DNA of 17,100 bases from Oscillospiraceae bacterium (GTDB lineage Bacteria; Bacillota_A; Clostridia; Oscillospirales; CAG-272): positions 1 to 17,100 of the forward strand of contig SVRU01000058.1 in assembly GCA_015064665.1 (NCBI GenBank), written 5' to 3'. Position numbers and translations under genes: made by a program. Positions within the stretch are counted from its first letter, which is position 1; every line of letters begins with the position of its first letter. Under the pieces are notes generated by a model. It ran no database searches and was not told where the DNA came from. It was given only the letters and a program-made list of their open reading frames with translations. This document shows positions 1 to 7,010 of the stretch, one piece after another.

Positions 1-38
1 CCAAGGATTTCTGCTCCAAATTCGTTCGCCCCGAGGTT

Positions 39-127
39 CTGTTCTCATTAAGAATTCGCTAAAACTACAATTCTGACCGTGTTTTTCGTGTTTTTGTCTT
101 GATTTATTTGAATTCTTAATGAGACAG
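39..127. repeat. Inverted repeat pair (possible MITE or insertion-sequence end remnant)
   Basis: A perfect 15-base inverted repeat is visible: TCTCATTAAGAATTC at 43-57 and its reverse complement at 110-124. Allowing one bulged T, the match extends outward to 39-57 against 110-127. The arms enclose about 52 AT-rich bases with no open reading frame. It lies just beyond the stop codon of the AraC gene. The spacing is too long and the arms too AT-rich for a normal rho-independent terminator, so a small non-autonomous mobile element or the remains of an IS end is more likely. A flipped regulatory segment is also possible. No target-site duplication is obvious. Nothing recognisable is seen in bases 1-38. 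Confidence 0.5.
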
Positions 128-137
128 CCCCGTTTTT

Positions 138-896
138 TTATTTGGTATTATTTTTTCTTAATTTTCTCGGCGTTGTGTCAAATTGCTTTTTAAAGACCTT
201 TGAAAAATAGCTGTAATTTTCGTAACCCATTCTGTCTGAAATATAGGTGAGGGGATAATTCGTTGACAAGATCATCTCCTTGGCTATAATCAGCTTTCGT
301 TCGTTAATGTAATCGGTTATTGTTTTTCCGGTTTCCTTTTTGAAAATATGCGAGGTGTATTCCTTTGACAGATTTATGCTCTCGCTTATCGTTGAAAGGG
401 TTATAGGCTCGGATATATGCTCGTTTATGTACTTTATAATTTCGATTATGTGCTTGTTGTTGCTGTCAAAATCGAGAATATCCTTTATTTCAAGAAGAAT
501 GTAGTTAAGAAGGTTCATCACCTTTTCGCGCGAGGCGTAAATGTCTGATACGTGGCTTGCCGAGAATATAGAAACAAGGCTTTTTATATCGTGCGAAATA
601 ATATCCTTGAGGTATGTCTGCTTCGGCATAACGCCATCATCGTAAACGGTAAAATTATAGCTTACGTATTTTATCGGCTCTTTTGTCAGAAGCCTCTCTC
701 TCATTGAGCCGGGCTTGATAAGTATTGCATCGTTTTCCGACAGAGTATACGATTTGCCGTTAACAACGTAGGTCATCGTTCCCTTAAGCATAAAGGTGAA
801 ATCGTAATAATTAATACAGCTTTTTACGATTTTCGACGTACCCTTAAGGTGTACGTTGCAGTAGTGCAGAAGCTCCTTTACTATATACGCGCTCAT
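138..896 (-). CDS. AraC family transcriptional regulator
   Basis: This 252-residue protein is a DNA-binding regulator of the AraC/XylS type. Residues about 30-90 look like the cupin-type ligand-sensing half (YYDFTFMLKG, then alternating beta-strand-like sequence ending KYVSYNF). Residues about 150-248 are the double helix-turn-helix domain: first motif near 165-186 (ITLSTISESINLSKEYTSHIFKK), second near 214-237, with the family hallmark MGYENYSYFSKVFKKQF followed by TPRKLR at the C-terminus. The start is supported by AAGGAG just upstream (minus strand, around 902-907). It is divergent from the capA-like cluster across a 136-base gap, so control of that cluster in response to a sugar or glycan signal is the natural inference. 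No strong promoter of its own was found; TTGTCA overlapping the divergent -35 is only a weak candidate. Confidence 0.93.
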   Translation of the reverse strand: MSAYIVKELLHYCNVHLKGTSKIVKSCINYYDFTFMLKGTMTYVVNGKSYTLSENDAILIKPGSMRERLLTKEPIKYVSYNFTVYDDGVMPKQTYLKDIISHDIKSLVSIFSASHVSDIYASREKVMNLLNYILLEIKDILDFDSNNKHIIEIIKYINEHISEPITLSTISESINLSKEYTSHIFKKETGKTITDYINERKLIIAKEMILSTNYPLTYISDRMGYENYSYFSKVFKKQFDTTPRKLRKNNTK

Positions 897-947
897 AGTT
901 CTCCTTAAAATAGTGCAAAAAAACAGTCTATTAAATAATATATTTCA

Positions 948-976
948 TTGACAAATCCCATTGCATCTATTATAAT
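948..976 (+). promoter_or_regulatory. Consensus sigma-A promoter of the capA-like cluster
   Basis: TTGACA at 948-953 and TATAAT at 971-976 with a 17-base spacer form a perfect vegetative promoter. The predicted start of transcription near 983 leaves about 50 bases of leader before the ATG at 1033. The copies of AGTGC-A-rich sequence at 912-922 and 987-997 lie on either side. Confidence 0.85.
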
Positions 977-1032
977 ATTATCGTAAAGTGCTCAAAATGT
1001 CAAGATTAAAAAAATATAAGAGGAGAGTTTTT

Positions 1033-2115
1033 ATGAAAACACTGTTTCTTGGCGATATATGTCCGTGCAAAAAAGGAATAAATCTTTTTAAGACTAAAGA
1101 CCTTGACAGCATATTCGGTGACACGCTTTCAGTTATGCAAAATAAAGATTTTGTATGCGCGAACCTTGAATGCGCAATCACCGATTCAACGGAAAAAATC
1201 AAAAAATTCGGACCGGCTCTTGCAGCGCCGAAGGAAACGGCAGACGTGCTTAAAAGCATCGGTGTGAATCTTTGCGGACTCAGCAATAACCACACCTTTG
1301 ATTTTGGAATAAAAGGTATAAAGGATACGTTAGCCGCTTTGGACGGTGTCGGAATCGCATACACCGGCTTTGGTGAAAACTATGAGGATTCGCGTAAAAA
1401 TTACGTCTTTGAAAAGAACGAAGAGAAAATCTGCGTAATAGCCGTATGCGAGCATGAGTATTCCTACGCGCTCTCTGACAGAATGGGCGCGAGACCCTAT
1501 GACGAGTACGACACGATGGAGGACATCCGCGAAGCTAAAAAGACCGCCGACAGAGTAATCGTCCTTTACCATGGCGGCAAGGAGTTTTCGCAGTATCCCT
1601 CGCCAAGACTTATCCGCCTTTGCAGAGCAATGGTGAGATGCGGCGCCGACCTCGTTCTCTGTCAGCATAGCCACTGTATCGGTTGTTATGAAAAATATAT
1701 GAATTCCCACATCCTTTACGGACAGGGCAATTTCCACTTTCTCGATCCCGATCCTCACGAAAGCTGGTATAGCGAGCTGACGGTAGAATACGATACCAAA
1801 ACGAATGAAATATCTTTCACACCCATAAGAACGACCGACGACGGAATTGCTCTTGCAAAGGGTGAGGATAAGTGCAAAATACTTTCCGAGTTTGAGACGC
1901 GCAATAAGATGCTCGAAAGCGGAGAATGGAAGGACGGCTGGCATGAATTTTGTATGAGCATTAAGGACAGATACGAGAGCGCAATAGCAAAGGCGTGTAT
2001 GCCCGAATCGACCGAGGTTGAAAATGCAATGTTCGGACATATGCTCGATTGCGAGGCTCATACGGACGTATGGCGTGAGCTTTTTCCGACATGGAATCAA
2101 ACAAATTGTAAATAA
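1033..2115 (+). CDS. CapA-like (PGA_cap) metallophosphatase-fold protein, copy 1
   Basis: This 360-residue protein belongs to the CapA/PgsA superfamily (PGA_cap), a branch of the calcineurin-like metallophosphatase fold. Motifs in order: GD (7-8), NLECAIT (44-50), SNNHTFDFG (84-92), YHGGKE (179-184), CQHSHCIG (210-217) and YGQGNFHF (229-236), which correspond to the metal-binding and active-site blocks of CapA proteins (GD, NLE, NNH..D, H.G.E, GH.H, GNF). The C-terminal third (CEAHTDVWRELF, WNQTNC) is shared by all three copies here. There is no signal peptide or membrane helix, so it should be cytosolic, unlike capsule-assembly CapA. An upstream in-frame ATG exists at 988, but it is about 5 bases from the predicted transcript start, whereas the ATG at 1033 has AGGAGAG before it. 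It heads a tandem set of three paralogues, with copy 2 only 18 bases downstream. The substrate is unknown. Confidence 0.88.
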   Translation: MKTLFLGDICPCKKGINLFKTKDLDSIFGDTLSVMQNKDFVCANLECAITDSTEKIKKFGPALAAPKETADVLKSIGVNLCGLSNNHTFDFGIKGIKDTLAALDGVGIAYTGFGENYEDSRKNYVFEKNEEKICVIAVCEHEYSYALSDRMGARPYDEYDTMEDIREAKKTADRVIVLYHGGKEFSQYPSPRLIRLCRAMVRCGADLVLCQHSHCIGCYEKYMNSHILYGQGNFHFLDPDPHESWYSELTVEYDTKTNEISFTPIRTTDDGIALAKGEDKCKILSEFETRNKMLESGEWKDGWHEFCMSIKDRYESAIAKACMPESTEVENAMFGHMLDCEAHTDVWRELFPTWNQTNCK

Positions 2116-2133
2116 AATTAAGGAGATATAATT

Positions 2134-3225
2134 ATGAAAACATTGCTTATAGGCGACGTTTCGCCCTCAAAAACATCAAAGGAGCTTTTTAGAAAAAAGG
2201 AAGTTGACACACTTTTTACAAATGTCAAGGATCTGATGCTTAAAAGCGAGTTTACCTTCGTAAACCTTGAATGCGCTATCACCGAGGAAACTCAGTCAAT
2301 AAAGAAGTTTGGTCCTCCTCTCAGCGCGCCCGTTGAAACCGCCGAGATTCTTAAGGAGCTTGGCGTTACCGTCTGTGGACTCAGTAATAACCACACCTTT
2401 GACCTTGGAATAAAGGGCCACGAGGATACCAAAGCAGCTCTTGACGCTGCAGGACTCGATTATACCGGCTGGGGTGATAACTACGAGGATTCAAGAAAAA
2501 ATTATTATTATGAAAAGAACGGAGAGAAAATTTGTATAATTGCCGTATGTGAACACGAGTATTCCTATGCAATTGAGAACAGAATGGGTGCAAGACCCTT
2601 TGACGAGTTTGACACTATTGACGATATCCGCGAGGCTAAGAAGAATGCGGACAGAGTCATTGTTGCATATCACGGCGGTAAGGAATATTGCAGATATCCC
2701 TCTCCGAGACTTATGAAGGTGTGTCATGCTATGGCAAAGGCGGGTGCTGACGTCGTTCTTTGTCAGCATACGCATTGCATCGGCTGCTATGAGGAGTTTA
2801 ATGGCTGCCATATCCTTTACGGACAGGGCAACTTCCATTTCCTTGGACTTACAGACAAAGAGGGCTGGTACACTGGCTTTGTTGTCGAATACGATACGAA
2901 ATCTCACGAAATCAATTTCGTGCCCACGAGAGTTTTAAGCAACGGTATCTCTCTTGCTGAGGGCGAGGATAAGAGAGATATTCTCGAATGCTTCAGAAAG
3001 CGTAACGAAGAGCTTAAGAATGGCGAATGGAAAAAGGGCTGGCTTGAGTTTTGCGAAAAGATTAGAGAGCAGTATTGCTCTCATATAGCAAAGGTTTGCG
3101 TTCCCGGAAGCACACCTGATCAGGATGCGGCTCTCGGCCATTACATAGATTGCGAAGCTCATCAAGATGTGTTGCGCGAAATCTTCAAGTCCTGGAATTA
3201 TACAAACTGTATAGACGGCAAATAA
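2134..3225 (+). CDS. CapA-like (PGA_cap) metallophosphatase-fold protein, copy 2
   Basis: This 363-residue paralogue of copy 1 is closely similar along its full length, with no large insertion or deletion. The same blocks appear at the same positions: GD 7-8, NLECAIT 44-50, SNNHTFD 84-90, YHGGKE 179-184, CQHTHCIG 210-217 and YGQGNFHF 229-236. The C-terminal CEAH.DV and WN.TNC blocks are also kept. All putative metal ligands are intact, so it should be active rather than a decaying duplicate. It lacks a signal peptide. AAGGAG at about 2119-2124 precedes the ATG, and only 18 bases separate it from copy 1, so the two are cotranscribed. Divergence is greatest after residue 240, where substrate or partner specificity could differ. 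The biochemical role is not known. Confidence 0.88.
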   Translation: MKTLLIGDVSPSKTSKELFRKKEVDTLFTNVKDLMLKSEFTFVNLECAITEETQSIKKFGPPLSAPVETAEILKELGVTVCGLSNNHTFDLGIKGHEDTKAALDAAGLDYTGWGDNYEDSRKNYYYEKNGEKICIIAVCEHEYSYAIENRMGARPFDEFDTIDDIREAKKNADRVIVAYHGGKEYCRYPSPRLMKVCHAMAKAGADVVLCQHTHCIGCYEEFNGCHILYGQGNFHFLGLTDKEGWYTGFVVEYDTKSHEINFVPTRVLSNGISLAEGEDKRDILECFRKRNEELKNGEWKKGWLEFCEKIREQYCSHIAKVCVPGSTPDQDAALGHYIDCEAHQDVLREIFKSWNYTNCIDGK

Positions 3226-3273
3226 CTAAAAGAAAATTGTAAAGTGCTAAAAATAATTATATTTGCCGTTGGT

Positions 3274-3302
3274 TTGTGTCTGAAAATGTTATAAAATATA
3301 AT
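3274..3302 (+). promoter_or_regulatory. Possible internal promoter before capA-like copy 3
   Basis: TTGTGT at 3274-3279 and TATAAT at 3297-3302 are separated by 17 bases in the 98-base gap between copies 2 and 3. No terminator hairpin is seen in that gap, so copy 3 could be read both from the cluster promoter and from here. AGTGCTAAAAA at 3243-3253 lies upstream and resembles sequences beside the first promoter. Confidence 0.45.
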
Positions 3303-3323
3303 AAAAAACATGGAGTAATTAAA

Positions 3324-4412
3324 ATGAAGACTTTGCTTTTGGGTGACGTTTGTCCGTCTGTTGTTACGGCGGATTCGTTCAGAAAAAAGGATATAGACAC
3401 ACTCTTTTCGGACGTTGTGCCGATGATGAAGGAAAGTGAGTTTTGCTTTGTAAATCTCGAATGCGCATTGACCGAAGCGGATACAAAAATAAAAAAATTT
3501 GGACCGCACCTTAAGGCACCTTCCGAAACGGCTGAAATTTTAAAGGAGCTTGGTGTTTCGGTCTGCGGCCTCAGCAATAACCATATCTTTGATTACGGTA
3601 TTGATGGCGCAAAGGATACGATAGCGGTTCTCAATTCCGTCGGACTTGATTATACGGGCTTCGGTGACGATTACGGAAAATCAAGAAAGAATTATTTTTA
3701 TGAAAAGAACGGTGAGAAAATATGTGTAATCGCTGTTTGCGAGCACGAGTTTTCTGGTGCGCTTGAAAATCGCATGGGCTCGCGTACCTTCGAATACGAT
3801 ACCTTTGGCGACATTATCAAAGCAAAGAAGGTGGCTGACAGAGTTATCGTTTGCTACCACGGTGGTAAGGAATTTTCAAGATATCCGTCGCCAAGACTCA
3901 GAAAGGTTTGTCGCGCTATGGCGGATTGCGGCGCCGACGTCGTTTTGTGTCAGCACAGCCATTGCATAGGTGCGTATGAAAAATTCGGTGATACGCACAT
4001 ACTCTACGGTCAGGGCAATTTCCATTTTCTCTATACCATAGATATGGAGTGTTGGCATACCTCACTTGCAGTTAAGTACGATACTAAAAGCGGAGAGATT
4101 GAATTTGTTCCGCTCAAGGAAACCGACAACGGTATTGAGATTGCCAAGGGCGATGACGGCAAGGAAATTATGTCCGCCTTTGAAGCAAGAAATATTAATC
4201 TTCATAACGGCGTATGGCTTGACGAGTGGCATAATTTCTGCATCGAAAACAAGGAGCTTTATATAGACGGAATCGCAAAGGCAGGACTTGACGAGTCAAC
4301 CGAAACCGACACGAAGCTCTTTGCTCAGCTTCTTAACTGTGAGGCTCATAACGACGTGTGGTGCGAGCTTTATAAGACCTGGAACGTCACCAACTGTCTT
4401 GACGGAGAATAA
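3324..4412 (+). CDS. CapA-like (PGA_cap) metallophosphatase-fold protein, copy 3
   Basis: This 362-residue third paralogue has the motifs GD 7-8, NLECALT 44-50, SNNHIFDYG 84-92, YHGGKE at about 178-183, CQHSHCIG and YGQGNFHF, followed by the shared C-terminal CEAH.DVW and WN.TNC blocks. It has one residue fewer than the others around 152-160 (MGSRTFEYDT). The frame is open from 3276, but the ATG at 3324 is preferred because GGAG sits at 3312-3315 and its first residues MKTLLLGDV align with the starts of the other copies. It has no signal peptide and is presumably cytosolic. It is the last gene before a strong terminator. Retention of every catalytic block in all three copies argues for selection on distinct functions. 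The substrate is unknown. Confidence 0.88.
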   Translation: MKTLLLGDVCPSVVTADSFRKKDIDTLFSDVVPMMKESEFCFVNLECALTEADTKIKKFGPHLKAPSETAEILKELGVSVCGLSNNHIFDYGIDGAKDTIAVLNSVGLDYTGFGDDYGKSRKNYFYEKNGEKICVIAVCEHEFSGALENRMGSRTFEYDTFGDIIKAKKVADRVIVCYHGGKEFSRYPSPRLRKVCRAMADCGADVVLCQHSHCIGAYEKFGDTHILYGQGNFHFLYTIDMECWHTSLAVKYDTKSGEIEFVPLKETDNGIEIAKGDDGKEIMSAFEARNINLHNGVWLDEWHNFCIENKELYIDGIAKAGLDESTETDTKLFAQLLNCEAHNDVWCELYKTWNVTNCLDGE

Positions 4413-4426
4413 TAAATGATATAATT

Positions 4427-4460
4427 TCGGCAGAACTGCAAAATGGTTCTGCCGATTTTT
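4427..4460 (+). terminator. Rho-independent terminator after the capA-like cluster
   Basis: A perfect 10-base stem, TCGGCAGAAC at 4427-4436 with GTTCTGCCGA at 4446-4455, has a 9-base loop and is followed by TTTTT. It separates the capA-like cluster from the next transcription unit. Confidence 0.9.
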
Positions 4461-4470
4461 AAAACTGACC

Positions 4471-4508
4471 GAAAAGAGAACGAAAATACAAATTAATGTT
4501 CTATTTTC
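4471..4508. promoter_or_regulatory. Inverted repeat upstream of the glycosidase-like gene promoter (possible operator)
   Basis: GAAAAGAGAAC at 4471-4481 is matched by GTTCTATTTTC at 4498-4508, which is 10 of 11 bases of its reverse complement, with 16 bases between. The right arm ends two bases before the -35 box at 4511. This position suits a regulator-binding dyad. Its AT-rich composition means chance cannot be ruled out. Confidence 0.4.
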
Positions 4509-4510
4509 TC

Positions 4511-4539
4511 TTGAATTTTCGCGCTTATAAATGTATAAT
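4511..4539 (+). promoter_or_regulatory. Promoter of the glycosidase-like gene
   Basis: TTGAAT at 4511-4516 and TATAAT at 4534-4539 have a 17-base spacer. The predicted transcript start is near 4546, about 29 bases before the ATG at 4575, and lies downstream of the terminator of the capA-like cluster. This gene can therefore be controlled separately. Confidence 0.75.
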
Positions 4540-4574
4540 GAATTCAGATAACCTGTCATTAGGGAGAAATAAAA

Positions 4575-6779
4575 ATGAAAAATATTTTTACCTATATAAA
4601 ACCGTCGGGCGCACGCCTTTCGGAGTGCTTTGATTCGGGAAAATTTTCCTTTAAGCTTTGTTATGACGGAGTCGATAAGGAGCTTTTGCTATACGACGTA
4701 TCCGACGAATCGGAGGAAGACAGAGAGCTTTATCTCGGTCATACCGCAGAGGAAATTTTAGCATCGGGCAGAGATATTCTCGGCGAGGCTCTTACAAAAT
4801 ACGGTGACCCCGAGTATTCAGAGGTCAAGCGTGTTTTTCCGAAAATTACAGAAAAAGCGTTTTCTTTTCTTTCGGGGCCGTCGTCATGGGCGGGTGTAAC
4901 CGTAAACACGGACGGAACGGTATTTCCGCAGCTTTCCGGCAGAGACAGAGAACCAAAACCGATATTTACTCCAACCTCGGTTGATTCAAAATTAGGCAGT
5001 ATTACACCGCGTCAGGTGCTTCTTGACGGTGAATATCCGATTCTTATTTCGTTACATACGGACGGCGAGGAATCGCTTGAATTCCTTTATTTTACAGAGC
5101 CTTTTGACACCGACCGTGACCCGATTGTATGGATAAGGGTAAAAAAATATAGGAATTCCTCACCCGAAGAAGCGACTGTTGAATATAAGGTTGCGGCAAT
5201 TTCGCGCGAGGGTGATGAGCATGTTATGAATTCAAATCCGCCCTGCGAGGAGCTTTTTCTCGATGCTCTTTGTGATACTGTGTCGTTCTGGGTCGATTTT
5301 GCCAAATCGGGAGCTGAAATATCAATTCCCGAAGAGGAGCTTTCAAGAGTTGCGCGCGGAGCCGTGGCGTTTTCTGCCCTTACCTTTACAGGTGACCACC
5401 CCCATTACGGTCATAAATTCTACGGCAAGGAGCTTCACGATAATTTTCCGCCAAACTATATCTGGTCAATTGAAGCGGCTTGCGTTATGGGGCGCGGCGA
5501 ATGGGCAAAGCGTATATTCCATCATATGCTGGACACCGCAATAAACAGAGAGGGAAGAATTTGCTACCGACAGGGCGCAGGTCTTCATTTCGGGGCATCT
5601 GCCACCGAATATGCAATGCTTATATGCCTTGCGAATAAATATAAATCCGTTCTTGGACTTGACGGTGTTTCGGGGCTTAAGAGAAAAAAGCTTATGGGTA
5701 TGTGCGATGAAATACTTGCGCACTGTCAGCCCTGCCCGGAGTTTGACGGAATTGTGCTTGTTAAAATGTGCGCTGAGGCCGACACGAACGAGCGCGTCAA
5801 CGTGTATCTTAACAACAACCTTTGGGCAATACGCGGATTTGACGCCATATGCAGTCTGCTTGTCGGTGAAGATGTGGAAAAATTTGCCCGTATGAGCGAA
5901 ATCCTCTCCTCTAACATAAAGACTATGATAGAAAAACACAGCGAGAGGAAAACGAGGTTCGGAACTCTCGTTCCGTTCAGATTCGGATATACCGCAGCTC
6001 CGCTGACTCTTTCAAACTGTGAGGATACCTACCGTCCCTTGACGGAGGAGGAGCAGAGATCCTATTTCGGAAAGGCGAGGACTCGCGGACCGGAGACAGA
6101 TGAGCAGGATATAACAGAAAATACCTATTCAAATTATCGCTACTATCCGGAAATTCTTTGCTCAATGCTATTGCCGAGTGAGCTATCGGATAATATTGTA
6201 AGGATGCGCGAAAGCCTTGGCGGAGAGATTCTCGGAATGACGCGCTTCCGCTCTTGGATAGATAACTGGCCTGTCCTTCATTACGCAAGATTTTTGATTG
6301 AAAGCGGAAGAATAGAGAAGTATCTGCTTTTGCTTTACGCGCATACAGCCCATCACGGCAGACCCGACCTTATGGCGTATTATGAACAGATTACGGTAAA
6401 CGGTGAGGTAAAAGCGCACGATTGCGTACCCTCGCTTTTAACGAATCCCATAATGCTTGGCTGGATGTTTGTATACGAGCGCGTCTGTGACGGAGTACTT
6501 CAGCTTCTGTCGGCTCTTCCGAAAAAGTGGTATAATAAGCCTTTTTCAGTCAAGGGCATCGGATACTCATACGGCACGGTTGACATTGTCAGCGACGGAA
6601 AGACTTTAAGCATTACTTTTTCATCCCCCACAAAATCAAGTGTTGAGCTTGTATGGCGTGCAAAGGACAAAATTACTCTTGACGATATTACTGTCGGAAG
6701 AGAGTTTGTCGAAGATATAAATGGCAATAGAATTATATTAAAGGCGTCAGTTTCCCATATTAACCTATCAATCAAATAA
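4575..6779 (+). CDS. Putative six-hairpin (alpha/alpha)6-barrel glycoside hydrolase or phosphorylase-like protein
   Basis: This 734-residue cytosolic protein has no signal peptide. It resembles multi-domain six-hairpin glycosidases. Residues about 1-245 are beta-rich and look like an N-terminal sandwich. Residues about 255-640 are helical with paired-helix repeats, including aromatic- and acid-rich stretches such as DNFPPNYIWSIEAA (289-302), REGRICYRQGAGLHFGAS (325-342), EADTNERVNVYLNNNLWAIR (401-420) and FRSWIDNWPVLHYARFLIESG (558-578). Residues about 645-734, beginning LLSALPKKWYNKPFSVKGIGY, match the C-terminal beta domain seen in families such as GH78, GH95 or GH106. The exact family and catalytic acids cannot be assigned by eye. 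AGGGAG at about 4561-4566 supports the start. It has its own promoter and terminator, and sits downstream of an AraC regulator and three CapA-like proteins, suggesting intracellular processing of an imported glycan. Confidence 0.7.
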   Translation: MKNIFTYIKPSGARLSECFDSGKFSFKLCYDGVDKELLLYDVSDESEEDRELYLGHTAEEILASGRDILGEALTKYGDPEYSEVKRVFPKITEKAFSFLSGPSSWAGVTVNTDGTVFPQLSGRDREPKPIFTPTSVDSKLGSITPRQVLLDGEYPILISLHTDGEESLEFLYFTEPFDTDRDPIVWIRVKKYRNSSPEEATVEYKVAAISREGDEHVMNSNPPCEELFLDALCDTVSFWVDFAKSGAEISIPEEELSRVARGAVAFSALTFTGDHPHYGHKFYGKELHDNFPPNYIWSIEAACVMGRGEWAKRIFHHMLDTAINREGRICYRQGAGLHFGASATEYAMLICLANKYKSVLGLDGVSGLKRKKLMGMCDEILAHCQPCPEFDGIVLVKMCAEADTNERVNVYLNNNLWAIRGFDAICSLLVGEDVEKFARMSEILSSNIKTMIEKHSERKTRFGTLVPFRFGYTAAPLTLSNCEDTYRPLTEEEQRSYFGKARTRGPETDEQDITENTYSNYRYYPEILCSMLLPSELSDNIVRMRESLGGEILGMTRFRSWIDNWPVLHYARFLIESGRIEKYLLLLYAHTAHHGRPDLMAYYEQITVNGEVKAHDCVPSLLTNPIMLGWMFVYERVCDGVLQLLSALPKKWYNKPFSVKGIGYSYGTVDIVSDGKTLSITFSSPTKSSVELVWRAKDKITLDDITVGREFVEDINGNRIILKASVSHINLSIK

Positions 6780-6796
6780 TTACCTTATATAAAGCT

Positions 6797-6837
6797 AAAC
6801 GGCAGGATGCAAATGTTTGTCATCCTGCCGTTTTTTT
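6797..6837 (+). terminator. Rho-independent terminator after the glycosidase-like gene
   Basis: A perfect stem of 11 or more bases, ACGGCAGGATG at 6799-6809 with CATCCTGCCGT at 6821-6831, has an 11-base loop and ends in a run of seven T. Flanking A bases on the left extend the pairing into the T run. It lies 18 bases after the stop codon. Confidence 0.92.
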
Positions 6838-6950
6838 CCGCAATTTGCAGACGGCGCCCATTCGTCCTATCCCTTGCCATACTTGTTATTTCTCGTTTTT
6901 TTGCCTTTCGCCGCCGCCTTCAAGGTCGAGCCTATTGGCAAGTATTGCAT

Positions 6951-6979
6951 TTGAAAATGGGGGAGGGGTATGGTAAGAT
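6951..6979 (+). promoter_or_regulatory. Promoter of the LysM-CAP gene (extended -10)
   Basis: TTGAAA at 6951-6956 and TAAGAT at 6974-6979 are 17 bases apart, and TGG directly before the -10 makes it an extended -10 element. An AT dinucleotide run follows. The gap 6838-6950 before it holds nothing recognisable. Confidence 0.6.
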
Positions 6980-7010
6980 ATATATATATCAAAATTAAGG
7001 AGGAAAATGA

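Noticed and set aside
988..1032. In-frame upstream ATG giving a 375-residue form of capA-like copy 1
   Set aside because: It lies about 5 bases from the predicted transcript start, has no ribosome site, and the other copies align from the MKTL start at 1033.
978..2100. Long minus-strand frames opposite capA-like copy 1
   Set aside because: They have no recognisable domain or ribosome site and mirror a clearly coding plus strand; similar shadows occur opposite the other copies and the 734-residue gene.
3276..3323. In-frame upstream ATG for capA-like copy 3
   Set aside because: It overlaps the possible internal promoter and lacks a ribosome site; ATG at 3324 follows GGAG and matches the paralogues.
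1033..4412. CRISPR-like or satellite repeat origin of the repeated capA-like sequences
   Set aside because: The repeats are whole diverged genes with synonymous and conservative changes, not short identical repeats with spacers.
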